Assembly (NCBI GenBank): GCA_033807695.1
Contig: CM066309.1
Coordinates: 1,922,001-1,986,000 of the forward strand
Source of the DNA: Daedaleopsis sinensis
Lineage: Eukaryota > Basidiomycota > Agaricomycetes > Polyporales > Polyporaceae
Direction: 5' to 3'
DNA length: 64,000 bases
Shown here: positions 1 to 9,932 of the stretch, piece by piece
Numbering within the stretch: position 1 is the first letter of the stretch
How the letters are laid out: every line of letters begins with the position of its first letter
The notes under the pieces: model-generated
Told to the model about the DNA's origin: nothing
Database searches by the model: none
The model's input: the letters and a program-made list of their open reading frames with translations, nothing else
Translations under genes and position numbers: made by a program

Positions 1-174
1 TTCGAACCTCTCTGCAAGCTGGTTTCCGTCTTCGTCTCGTTGAAGTTGTGCATCAGATGGTGCTCCGCCACGCCCACGACCACGTCCTCTGCCGCCCCGA
101 AAGGATGTGTTGCCTCGGTATCCACGCGATGGGCCGCGTCCACCCCGTCTGAAGGAGCCGGTCCCTCTCGCCAT
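1..174 (-). CDS. 5' end of an RGG-rich protein of unknown function (partial)
   Basis: The 58 codons from an ATG at 174 down to the window edge are open. They encode a very Arg/Gly-rich N-terminus (about residues 1-37, with several RGG and GRGRG runs) followed by a more normal stretch ending DEDGNQLAERFE. RGG tracts are typical of RNA-binding or nucleolar proteins, but the domain that would name the protein lies outside the window. The ATG is chosen because the downstream sequence has uniform coding character and the upstream strand carries stops. An overlapping longer reading frame on the same strand (53-337) looks like a shadow. Function is not assigned. Confidence 0.55.
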   Translation of the reverse strand, partial: MARGTGSFRRGGRGPSRGYRGNTSFRGGRGRGRGRGGAPSDAQLQRDEDGNQLAERFE

Positions 175-924
175 AGCAGAAAAACGGGTTGAATGACGCA
201 AAGAGGAACAGAGAGGAAAGGGAGAAGCACGCTGAAGGGACGGAGATGGAGTAATGCTTCTGAGAGCGCGAGACAGCCGGTTGTGCCCTCGCGTCGGCCT
301 GATCTGTGACAGGACGCGTCTTTGTGACCGACGCCAAACGTCACGACAAGGTCACTCTATTTTAAGCGCCGCTAGTTGGCTGGTGTCACGGTGCTCACTG
401 CTCCTTGCTTCATGTCCTTTAACCTTCGAGCTATCCGATGCACTAGTAGCTTGTGCACTGTGGCCCTCGACTTTCCACAAGAAAAAGAGATCATTGGATT
501 TTCATCTAGATTTCACGTCTTCTCCAGTCGACTCCTTTAGCGCGGCACGACTTGGTGTCTGGGAGACTTCTGACTTGGACAGCGACATCATGAGTCGAAG
601 ACGCTTGAGAACTCGAGCATTTGAACACGGTGAGAAGTCCCCCCAAGTTTTTTCGACTTCCATAGTTGATAATGATCTGATAGTTCAGTCATGTCCTATC
701 TACTAGGCCGTATAGGACGTTCCGGCGCGGACGAGCCATTGTCGAGTTCACTCGTGGTTGCGAACACGTCCGGAGGACGTCGTCCTCATCAATAACGTTC
801 AAGTTGTCAGTAAACCACAGTCAATCACATTCCCAAACTAGAAACCTAGGCACAAGTCACTAGTCTATAGTTGTAAGTCCATCGTCTATCGCGCCCCAGT
901 CGCAAAATCAACGGAACGGGTTGC
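175..924. other. Intergenic region without a recognised gene
   Basis: This stretch separates the RGG protein start from the hydrophobin stop codon. It must hold the promoter and 5' UTR of the leftward RGG gene and the hydrophobin 3' UTR. I see no conserved protein in any frame and no repeat. Confidence 0.5.
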
Positions 925-1605
925 TCAGAGGATGATCGGCAGACAACCAATGGAGATCAAGCCGCCCTGTAAGTACGTATACGGCGAGTCAGTGTTGTGT
1001 TGCGTGTACAATGGGTATAATCACTTACAACAGCGTTGTTCTCGCAGCAGACGGTCACTGCTTCGCACTGGTTGCCGCTTCCGACGCCGATGACGTTGAT
1101 TGGGTTGCAGTTCAGTCCAAGCAGAACGTTGAGGTCCTGGAGGACGACCCCGAGCAGGCCCAAGATGAGCTTGCCCGGCACCGTGTCCGCCTAGCCACCA
1201 TTTCACAGTCCGTGAGTTCACTCCCCAAAGGCTTGTCAAGGAAACACTCACACTCTGGACAGACTCGCAGCATTGGATTGGCCCGGTGGTGCAGTTCTGG
1301 TTCGCGGGCTGCGTCACGGTCACCGTGGGCGCGGTTGCAGTGCAGGTGCCCGTGCCAGGCTCCGTCACGGTGACGGGTGGCTTGGTCAGCGTCGTCGTCT
1401 CGGTGATCGTAGTCGTCTCCGTCTTCGTGACGGTCGACGTCGCAGGTGGGTTGCCGCTCGTTCCGGGTGGAGTGTAAGTCGTCGCAGGTGGGGTGTAAGT
1501 CGTCGCAGGTGGGGTGTAGGTCGTCGCGTCCGTGGTGCACGGGGTGGCGACCGCAAGGACCGCGGCGGAAACAATAGTAATGGCAAGGAAGAAGCGGGCA
1601 AACAT
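925..1605 (-). CDS. Class I hydrophobin with a long Thr/Pro-rich N-terminal spacer
   Basis: Secreted, self-assembling cell-wall and surface protein. Three exons (1252-1605, 1029-1190, 925-966; introns 61 and 62 nt) give 185 aa. A signal peptide (MFARFF...AVLAVA, residues 1-20) is followed by a spacer with three tandem ATTYTPP repeats and a Thr/Val-rich tract, then the hydrophobin fold. The eight cysteines are C105, C112-C113, C146, C160, C166-C167 and C180, a C-x6-CC-x32-C-x13-C-x5-CC-x12-C pattern that matches class I. The second intron falls just after the VCCENN motif, and the last exon supplies the eighth cysteine (IGCLPIIL). Oddities: two extra cysteines, C23 and C88, lie in the spacer, and the protein is longer than the usual 100-120 aa. 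Identification is firm; the role of the spacer is unknown. Confidence 0.93.
1466..1528. repeat. 21-bp coding minisatellite in the hydrophobin gene
   Basis: About three tandem copies of a 21-bp unit lie in exon 1 of the hydrophobin. They encode the ATTYTPP repeats, in frame on the minus strand. The first two copies are identical or nearly so and the third has diverged at its end. Confidence 0.8.
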
Positions 1606-1711
1606 TGCGTCGTATAGAAGCTGTTGAAAGTGGGGTGTACAGAACAGTTCTGTGGGTGTGTTGAAGATGTCTTCGCTGATTTGAGGATAGCTGATGACTC
1701 CTCCGACAGGG

Positions 1712-1718
1712 TCTTATA
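1712..1718 (-). promoter_or_regulatory. TATA-like box of the hydrophobin gene
   Basis: The minus strand reads TATAAGA about 107 bp upstream of the hydrophobin ATG at 1605, a normal distance for a fungal core promoter. Assigned by sequence and position only. Confidence 0.4.
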
Positions 1719-3822
1719 CCTTTTCGCCTTCCGAGCCGCGTCAGAGATGAGCTCATGCGGTTCGAGGACGAGCTGCCTGCAAATGCATCTTGCTCGGGTA
1801 CTTCAGCGTAGCATGGGCCACCTTGCTCTTCACAAAGCTCCGTACCCCACATACACCGGCTCAGCTCGGAGTGCCTGAAAGAACTTGACCAGCTCTAACA
1901 TATCCTTTTCAGGTCTCGTAACGTATTCTTCTTGGCAGAGTGCTTCCTCACTGGCAACCGGCTTGTTCTCCGGATGCGTCACAGTTGCTGCCATTTGGTA
2001 TATCGAAGAGCGCTCACGCGTTCTGTCAAGAGAAGAACAAGGCACCCGCATGATATGCTACCTTGCCTTTGAAGATAAGTGCGGGATTCTCAAGTGTCGT
2101 CATAGCTGCGTTCCTGACCATGCAATCCTGTAGAGCCACACAATTTCAGCCGTACAATCACGGTACCCGGTGCAAATCGGCTGAATGTCCAGCAGTAGGT
2201 TCCTGCTGTGGGGGCCGCAGTTCAATCATGTCAGCACTGAGGTCGATGTTTATGGATACATACATAGAGCACATCGGCTGCTGGGTTTTCCCTTCATGAC
2301 ATCCGGCGTGCGGTCTAGGCAATCATTATCGCAAATCATGTCCACATTCGATGGCCGGGATGCTCTCGTGCGCCCCAACAGGTGAGTAGCACTGATCTGT
2401 CGACTTACAAGTTTGGCTAACACGGAGATGCCTATTACATGACGACAACCGGGAAGCCCGGTTACACCGAGTAGCCCTATTGACGTCAGTCTTTTCTTTG
2501 CAGTATCCGACTCATATATGAGGACGACGCGCACCTAGTATTGCAGCATCTCGTCCTATACATTCACCGTCGTACTTTGTTTCGGTCCTACAAAACGAAT
2601 GAGCCCATCAAGCTGGTTGACTCGACTCCCAAATTTAAGCAAATACCCTAGTCCACAAGATACTCTCTTCCATATCACAGACGGCAACGGCGCCTATTCT
2701 CCGATGTCCAGTACATCGATACTCGTTCAAACTTACAACGCGGCTCCTACTACCACCCCGTGTTGTGGCGCGACTTATGGTCTACAGCTATACAGACGAT
2801 GCAATACGCGTCGACAGACCCAGTCATGGCGGTCCGAGGGTATGAGGCTACATGTCATGTATCAATGTATACGAAAGTCTTCGACATCGCGCTTGCTTGC
2901 GGCTGCTCCAAAGGGGTATTGAGGAAGAGGAAATGCAATGGTACACGGTCGAGTTGCACACCTGACTGGCTCTCACTCCCTTCACCCTTCAAGCTTCAAG
3001 TAGAGAGCGTTTTTGTTTTTGTTTGCATCGTTGGTGAGCTCCTGGAGTCCGTCATTGTACGCCGTCGGGCACTCAAGCTGACTAGGAGCTACCTCAGTAC
3101 ACGAAGATATTAGCGTTGTTGTAGGAGCCTTAGGAGTCGGACAGCGATCAATCTCCCCGTCGAATGAAGATGATGTCAGATGAGCTTGGAAGAGCGAGCT
3201 CGTTGATACAGCGGTTTCATCGATCGACTGGCAACAGGAGAGCCTGAGACGAACATAAAGCTGGAAAGCGGTAGCAACAAGCCAAAGTGGGAATTGGGTG
3301 TTGAGCTGTTACTGCATACAAACCCTCTGCCAGATACTGCACCTGCATTGCCGGTATTGCTGACAAGGTATGAGGTGCAACTTGAACCATACTCCTCCAC
3401 GTTGCGATCCATGTGATGGTTTTATCAATGCTGACTGTGCGATTCGAACCCTTCCTTACTTCCTCGTCTCCAATTGGAGTAACAGGCACCACCTGGAACA
3501 ATCTTCCGCTCTGTGCGGAAGTAGAGGAGTACAACGGCAAGCTAACCATTGCAGTGGTTGTTCTCACCCTGGCCAGGCGATGTCCGGAGTCGTACTAACC
3601 GCTATCCAAATGAGGAACCGTGACGGGTGACGAAAGGACTGCTCACATCGCATCCATCTTCTTGCTGACAATTTCGTTGATCATCAATTACAGATCGACT
3701 CGGTAAGGCTGGTTTTTGTATGACAAAGCGCTTGAGGTGTGTGAGGAAGCCCTCAGGCCTCAGGCGCTACCGTCATTGGGACTACTACCTCAAGTCCGTA
3801 TGAAATCGACCAGCCGAGCAGG

Positions 3823-3829
3823 TATAAAT
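3823..3829 (+). promoter_or_regulatory. TATA box of the Rossmann-fold oxidoreductase gene
   Basis: TATAAAT lies about 105 bp upstream of the ATG at 3934, inside a short C/A-rich leader typical of highly expressed fungal genes. Confidence 0.5.
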
Positions 3830-3933
3830 GCCACAGCGAAAATGGGGCAGAGTCTCAGCCTCACCACTGCTCTCCCCGTTCACCACAACCCTCAATCGCA
3901 TTTGCACCACCACAAACCCACATACATACCAAG

Positions 3934-5251
3934 ATGTCGACCAAGACCAACATCTTCTTCACTGGCGCCACCGGTACGTTTCAACATGTATCGCAGCTCA
4001 GTTGGTGTTCTTCCGCTCACCGGCGGATTTATACAGGCTACGTTGGCAGCACCGTCATCACCCGCCTCGTGAACCACCCTAAGGCGAGCACCTTCGACAT
4101 CTACGCGCTGGTCCGCAGCGCGGAGAAGGCCAAAGTCCTCGAGTCGGCACTCAACTCGAAAGTGCATGCGGTCGTCGGAACCCACCAGGAGCTCGACAAG
4201 GTCCAGGCACTCGCTGAAAAGGCGGATGTGATCTTCCACATTGTGCGTGCAACTCGCTCTCACCTTGTCCCAGGCTGCAGGCATTGACCTCTACGCGACA
4301 CACCAGGGAGACTCGGACGATGTGCCGCTCATCAAGGCTATTCTCAGCGGCATGAAAGCGAAGCACGGCAAGACCGGCGTCCAGCCGATTCTCATCCACA
4401 CCGTGCGTACACCGGGACCCACACACGCCTGCTCCCGCGCTGACTTGACTGTTGTCCTCGTATTTGATTTTCACCCCCGCGCAGTCCGGCACCGCTATTA
4501 TCGTCGACGACGCCCGCGGCGAGTACGCGACGGACAAGGTCTACAGCGACCTCAACCTCGAGCAGATCAAGGCCATCCCGGAGACCGCGCTCCACCGCAA
4601 CGTCGACCTGCTTGTGTTCGAGGCGGACACCGAGGGCTACGCCAGGACGCACATCGTGTGCCCCTGCACCATCTACGGCGCGCCGAAGAACCCGCTCGTC
4701 GAGGCGGGCATCGCGAACGCGCACTCCATCCAGATCCCCATCCTGGTGAAGGCCGCGCTCGCGGGCAAGAAGGCGGGCGTCATCGGCCAAGGCAAGCCGA
4801 TCTGGACGAGTGTGCACAACGAGGATGGTGAGCATCCCACAGTACAGCGATTCCCCCGGCCGACTCGGACGTACTGACACGTTCCGCCCCGGCAGTCGCG
4901 GACCTCTACATCACCCTCTTCGACTCCATCGTCACCAACCCCTCCAAGACCGGCCACGGCTGGGACGGCCTCTACTACGCGGAGAACGGCGAGCACACCT
5001 GGCTCCAGCTCAGTCAGGCGATCGGTGCGGCCCTCGTCGAGCTCAGGGTCGCGCCCAAGGCCGAGCCGACGACGTACACGCTCGAGGAGATGAAGACGTT
5101 CTTTGGCAGCGAGCAGTGGGGCTGGCTGTTTGGCACGAACTGTCGCTGCCGCGCGGACCGTGCGCGGGCGATCGGGTGGAAGCCCAAGTACACGACCGAG
5201 GATTTGATCAGGAGCATCAAGCCCGAGGTCGCGTCGTTGTTGAAGCAGTGA
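3934..5251 (+). CDS. NAD(P)-binding Rossmann-fold protein (extended SDR / NmrA-like)
   Basis: Probable NAD(P)-dependent oxidoreductase or NAD(P)-sensing protein of the atypical extended SDR type; substrate unknown. Five exons (3934-3973, 4037-4242, 4307-4402, 4485-4827, 4896-5251) give 346 aa. The dinucleotide-binding loop GATGYVG is at residues 11-17, directly after the first beta strand, and is split by intron 1. Other family landmarks are ILIHTSGT in the centre, the segment VDLLVFEAD, CTIYGAP and GENGEHTW-like sequence (here AENGEHTW), ending in GWKPKYTTEDL near the C-terminus. This arrangement is typical of a family common in mushrooms and annotated only as NAD(P)-binding proteins. Introns are 63-82 nt and all phases agree. 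The ATG is preceded by a purine at -3 (AAGATG). Confidence 0.85.
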
Positions 5252-5567
5252 AGCACGCGGGGTAGGGCTGCGACGTGTAGATCGACACAAACTATCCCGC
5301 TAGGAATTATGCGTTAGAATGAGATTGCGTTCCCATGGCATTTACTCCCTTCAGCAAGTATCTCAATGCGACCGCCGTGGACTTCATGCACGTTGAGGAC
5401 TAGCTGCATGGAATGCAATCAACGTAAGCCATGATAATCACCCGAACAAACCGATCACAGGAAGATGTGCATGATAAGTTCACCATGTGACAGCAACCAT
5501 TGAGCCGCGAAAGTATGTGAAACGTGTTCGTTCCTCTGGATTACAACGTCTCCGACATTTTACATTA
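5252..5567. other. Short convergent 3' intergenic region
   Basis: The stop codons of the plus-strand Rossmann-fold gene and the minus-strand SDR face each other across 316 bp. Nothing beyond 3' UTR sequence is seen. Confidence 0.5.
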
Positions 5568-6786
5568 TCAGTCGTGTTCTTGCCTTGAATAATCAAAGCA
5601 AATGCCTCCATCGACAAGGTACTGGAATAACAAGTCTCAGCATCGTCCTGACAAATCGTGACGGAGAATTACTTACGGTTTGACCTGTCGAACAGGAACA
5701 ATGAGCAAAAAATACAATAGACAGAACCGTGTACATTTACCGGTGATGAAAGCAGCATCGTCGGACACGAGGAACGACACGAGCTTCGCGACATCTTCAG
5801 GTTTACCGTTGTGTCCAAGAACATTTGCCTTGTTGAACTGCTCGTCCGTCAGCTGCCAGACCAATTGAGGTGAGGAGTGAGGAGGGTACGCTACGCACGG
5901 ACTCGGTCCATGACCCTTTCGCCTGACCGCTGACCGACGTGTGGTATTCGTCGAGTTTCTCCACTGTCTGCCCGTGAGTCTGTCTATACAGATTGAGCAG
6001 ATGATGGCTGCACGCACTCAGAGGGGTTTCAATGACCCCAGGCGCATATGCGTTCACGGTGATACCGTACTTGCCGTAGTCCATCGCAGCACACTGCGTC
6101 ATACCACGGATAGCAAACTTGGTAGCACTGTACACGGTCATCTCAGCGTAGCCTGCGAGACGATGATGTCAGAGATGGGTAGCGTTAACGAAGGAGAGAC
6201 CTCGTCCACCTCTCTTGCTGGCAATGGATGCTGCTCCGAGAATCCTTCCTCCCTTGCCTTGCTTGATCAACTGCATAGCAGCATACTTGTAGCAGAAGAA
6301 AGTTCCCTTGAAATTGACGGCAAGGAGCCTGTCAAGGTCCTCGGTCGGAGCTGTGATCGACTTTTGCCATCAGTACTGGTCGCAACCGAAGTGTAGGTGC
6401 TCACTCTCATGCAGGACGCGATTGATCGAGACTCCAGCGTTCGCAATCATCTGATAATAAGTAGCAAGGTTTATGAGAGTAGGTGGAGCACAGCGATGAC
6501 ACGAACATACCGCATAGAGACTGCCGAGCTTTTGCACGACGGTATCGACCAGTCTCTTGACGTCTTCTTCAACCGCGACGCTGCCGGAAACTTTGACGAC
6601 CCGCACACCAAAGTCCTTCTCGACCGTTACGGCGAGTTGCGCCAACTTGTCTTGAGCTTGCGGGAGATCGAACAAGCCCAGATCGTATCCATCCTTCGCG
6701 AGCTTGAGTGCGATACCGTGGCCGATACCCTCGGCCGCCCCGGTGACGATAGCGACACGCTTTGAACTTGAGCTAGAGGACGACAT
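5568..6786 (-). CDS. Short-chain dehydrogenase/reductase, acetoin (diacetyl) reductase-like
   Basis: Classical SDR, expected to reduce a small ketone or oxidise an alcohol with NAD(P)(H). The overall sequence recalls (S)-acetoin-forming diacetyl reductases. Eight exons give 278 aa: 6511-6786, 6405-6450, 6210-6350, 6018-6152, 5899-5963, 5741-5852, 5677-5684 and 5568-5621. The cofactor motif TGAAEGIG is at residues 15-22, IANAG at 94-98, and the catalytic Tyr162 and Lys166 sit in YSATK. The C-terminal part has GKPEDVAKLVSFL and DGGICFD, as in family members. Introns are 46-60 nt. Exon 7 is a microexon of only 8 nt, needed to complete the ITGQT motif. A Ser7 run follows the initiator Met. The family is certain, the substrate is not. 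Confidence 0.88.
5677..5684 (-). other. 8-nt microexon of the SDR gene
   Basis: Between an acceptor at 5685 and a donor at 5676 only eight bases are retained. They finish a Gly codon and add Gln-Thr, restoring the conserved FITGQT segment and the reading frame of the last exon. Skipping it would shift the frame and lose the conserved C-terminus. Confidence 0.75.
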
Positions 6787-7758
6787 TGTTGTTGTGAGAT
6801 GAGTGCTATGATGTACGTGCAGTCTGTGCCAGTATTTATACTCGTACACCCAACCTTCTTTTAGTTGACTGACTTATGTATCAGGGAACTCTATTAGTCC
6901 CCGATCGGAGAAAGCAGGTAGACCGAACGGAGGCAGCTTGAGCGTTGAACGTTTGAACGTTGAACTCTGACAAGTCGATCCAAAGGGAACCCTCGACACA
7001 AGCTCCAGACAGTGACTATACATTCCGCGACCATTCATGCATCACGCGTGCACAGACGCGTTGCATTTTCGTGGAACGAGGACAGGTCATTGAGATGGTG
7101 ATGAATACTCTTCAAGTTAGAGACGCGCCACATACGGGCGAATTCTTCTCCTTTATGTACTGCACAACGGTGTCTGGTATGTTGCATGAACACTCCGATA
7201 GCTCCAGAGAGACCATGGATCGGATCGTTGCTGCACTTTACTCACCAGTTACTCACACCCTGGTCCTGCTTGTCCGACCTCATCCGCATCAACGTGACAG
7301 TAGTGCCGGCAGACGAGCATAACGGTTTATTGATATGGCCTTCCTGTGGCCTTCTGTGTTCGCCGGCGATTGGCACGTTCGTGGAGATCATTCCAACCTC
7401 GGCAAAATTTCAGAGTGCAGATGAAGCGAGTTTCGCACATAGCTATGTATAGCAGGACATATTGAGGAGCAGCGATCAGCAAGCACCACGGACGCGAGAG
7501 AGGCAGGACAGAGGGCTTGAGAGAATTGTTGCGAACATCGCCATGGGCGGTGAAGACAACCCGGCGGGGACAAAGCGCGGTTCCCGGCGGCGGTGGGGAC
7601 CGCCACAGTAGCGTACAATAGGCGCCAGAGCGCGTCCATAACTACTCCACGCTCCTCCTCCGTTCCCAACTCACGTCTTCCCTTTTCTTGCTGTCCTCTC
7701 GTTCATCCTAGACACTCTTATCATACCTCGCGCCCTTCTCAAGCATCCCGTAATTCCC
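6787..7758. other. Divergent intergenic region between SDR and GNA1
   Basis: About 970 bp with no recognised gene. It must hold the promoters of the leftward SDR and rightward GNA1. Near 6940-6965 there is a small cluster of GTTGAACG-like direct repeats. Confidence 0.45.
6833..6840 (-). promoter_or_regulatory. TATA box of the SDR gene
   Basis: On the minus strand TATAAATA lies about 47 bp upstream of the ATG at 6786, which implies a short 5' leader. Confidence 0.5.
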
Positions 7759-8491
7759 ATGTCTTTCACGTCCGACGCGCAACTCGACTTGCTCTTCCCC
7801 ACCGACCAGATTCCAGAAGACGTCCGCAAACAGCTTCCTGCCGACCTCCATGTACGTGTTTCGGTCTTCATATGTCCTTGCGCAGTCCAACTAATGTAAC
7901 GACGCGTGCAGCTCCGCCCCCTTGCGTCAACAGACTATCGCAGAGGCCACCTCCCCGTGCTCTCAGTCCTCACCGTCGTCACCGACCCAGGTGAAGAGGC
8001 ATGGCGCGCACAGTTTGAAGCACTCCGCGCCTCAGCCCGCACATACTACCCCATCGTCATCATCGACAAGCCGTCCGACCGCATTGTCGCGGTCGGCACA
8101 GTCTTCATCGAACGCAAGTTCTTGCGTGGGCTCGGCTGCGTGGGGCACATCGAGGATATCGCCGTGGACAAGAGCCAGCAGGGGAAGAAGCTCGGTCTGC
8201 GCATCATCCAGGCCCTCACCGGGATCAGCGAGAACAGCGGCTGCTACAAGACTATCCTCAACTGTAGCGACAGCAACATACGTAAGTGATCTGCGCCCAC
8301 CTCCGTCCGGCGGGGGACTTAGCCCGTGCTCCCTACCTCTGCAGCATTCTACGAGAAGTGTGGGTTCGAGAAGAAGGAGAATGAGATGGTGAGTCCCTCT
8401 GGCTGTCCTACCGAATAGCGAACATGTTCTGAGCGACGCATGGCAGGCGAAGTACGCACCCAAAGGCCGCGCACAATCACCCCGACTGTGA
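7759..8491 (+). CDS. GNA1: Glucosamine-6-phosphate N-acetyltransferase
   Basis: Acetyl-CoA-dependent acetylation of glucosamine-6-phosphate, the second step toward UDP-GlcNAc used for chitin, N-glycans and GPI anchors; cytosolic. Four exons (7759-7851, 7912-8281, 8345-8388, 8447-8491) give 183 aa. The GNAT fold is clear: VGTVFIERKFLRGLGCVGHI, then IEDIAVDKSQQGKKLG with the pyrophosphate-binding Q-x-x-G-x-x-G/A type loop, then the terminal strand FYEKCGFEKKENEM. Size and motif order match fungal GNA1. All exon phases agree. The start ATG at 7759 is followed by a short family-like N-terminus (LFPTDQIPEDVRKQLP) before the acetyltransferase core. Confidence 0.95.
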
Positions 8492-8963
8492 TTATGTTCT
8501 CTCTCCATGGACTCCACGCAAATTAGACGGACGGCATCTTGGCTCACGGACTGCATACATGTACCTTGGTAGCGTATCGTATAATTCCCCTGCCTCTTTG
8601 GATAGACTCTGCACATAATGATTATGCTCGCTACGCTGACGTTCGTCTGCCGCCCTTAGTCCGTTCTTGTTGGGTTCCCCATCATGGCACCTCCGTACTG
8701 CGCGAACGGAAGACGACTGTCCCCCTCTTGTGCCCAGCCCCACAAGCTCGTCGTGTTCTCTTGTGCCAGCATGAGGTACCCTCCAAGCGGTCGGCCATTA
8801 CCCCGACAGCTTCCCCTCGTTAGGCATGCAGGGGGGGTTCTTCCGGAGAGGTGCCATAGACCCAGAGCGAATGCGGGTGACGCCTGGGTGCAAGAGATAC
8901 TTTGGTCAATGTCTTGACCATCAACTCGAGAAGCACGCACCATGAAACCATCCTCTTCCGTAT
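8492..8963. other. Convergent 3' intergenic region
   Basis: About 470 bp between the stop of GNA1 and the stop of the small membrane-protein gene on the other strand. No further gene or repeat is seen. Confidence 0.45.
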
Positions 8964-9331
8964 TCAACCATTGACCGTATGGTGCGTACTGCTCCAATCG
9001 CTCTCGTCATCCTCCGACGCGGCCTCCTCAAGCTGCCCGGGCTCGCGTTCGCCTGCACAGGTCGGTCAGTCCTGCATAAGTGCACCTGGGTCCTGAACAT
9101 GCGGAGATGATGCTCACCGGTCCCGCGCGGGCGCAGCGCCTCCGCGCGAATCGCCCACCAGCCGTGGAGGATGTAGAGGATCCAAAGGACGACGCCGAGC
9201 CCTAGCACGGCCGCGATCACCCCGACGACGATCGCCCGCACCTGGACTGTGTGGGCAGAGGGCCCCGGGGCGCTGGTGGACGCGTCGATGGCGGGTGTGG
9301 GTGCGGTTGGCTCTGACCTCGCGAGATACAT
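8964..9331 (-). CDS. Small single-pass membrane protein, unknown function
   Basis: Two exons (9118-9331 and 8964-9052, intron 65 nt) encode 100 aa. An N-terminal Ser/Thr/Pro/Ala-rich stretch (about residues 1-30) is followed by one strongly hydrophobic helix (VVGVIAAVLGLGVVLWILYI, about 35-54), a basic/aromatic juxtamembrane segment (HGWWAIRAEALRPRG) and an acidic, Ser-rich tail (EEAASEDDESDW). This suggests an N-out, C-in small membrane protein, but there is no family I recognise. The acceptor giving the acidic tail was preferred because the two nearer acceptors give either a very short or a basic tail. Exon phases agree. It could be longer at the N-terminus, since an upstream in-frame ATG exists at 9448, but the sequence before Met at 9331 is basic and low in coding character. 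Confidence 0.5.
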
Positions 9332-9932
9332 TCTGTCGCTGGCTAGTCGTGTGTGGTTGTTGTGTGTGCGTTGCAACTGTGAGAGGTGATAGTGCAGCCA
9401 GAGTCTCTCGCGTTCTCGCTTTATAGTGCTCCGTCGCCTTGCGCGCACAAGAGCATGGCGCGTGTGAAGCTACGAGCTGTCTGGTGTCCAGCCCAGTGTC
9501 TCTGGTCCCGGTCGGTCTAGAAGCGCGTCCACCATCGCGACTCCCTCCAGAGCTGGACGGGTCATCCACAGCACACTCCGATATGTCGTACATTGCAACA
9601 TGGCGTCGCATTCGAATCTTAGAAAGAAGAGGATGCGTAAACGTACACAGGTAGTAAGACGAAGGTCGTAACAAGGCGTTAAGGTTCGGGCGTCATGAGA
9701 ACGCTACTCGACTGAAGGAGAGAGAGCTGGTCATAAGTGATAGTACAGATGCATACTTTGGGATAGATGTGTTCGCATAAAGCATCTCAGTCGCAACACC
9801 AATCACAACACAGCCACGAACGAGAGCGAGAAGAGGGATAATCCAGAGCGAGGGACAGCGAGGGCGCGTACCACATATGTATGTAAATATAAGTTACCAC
9901 GTCGAGCGGGGGCGGGGACGGGTGCGGAGCAA
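9332..9932. other. Intergenic region, 600 bp
   Basis: It lies upstream of the small membrane-protein gene and downstream of the Ase1 stop codon. No coding feature or repeat is recognised. Confidence 0.45.

Larger units (their letters stand above)
1606..3933. other. 2.3-kb intergenic region with a possible decayed coding fragment
   Basis: No complete gene is recognised. Between about 2185 and 3010 the plus strand has coding-like sequence: an open frame to 2383, a usable donor there and an acceptor ending at 2503, then a frame that is open to a TAG at 2649 and resumes without stops from 2652 to about 3000 (with VLWRDLWSTAIQTMQ and VFDIALACGCSKGVL). The in-frame stop and the absence of a recognisable domain suggest a relic or an unannotated fast-evolving gene. 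The remainder shows no protein, repeat or RNA gene. Confidence 0.3.

Noticed and set aside
3435..3450. Minus-strand GGGTTCGAATCGC resembling a tRNA T-arm
   Set aside because: The flanking bases cannot form the 5-bp T-stem and no D-arm, anticodon arm or acceptor stem can be built around it.
9114..9674. 186-codon minus-strand frame near the small membrane protein
   Set aside because: It is Arg/Thr/Pro-rich and overlaps the better-supported membrane-protein frame, which has a clear transmembrane helix.
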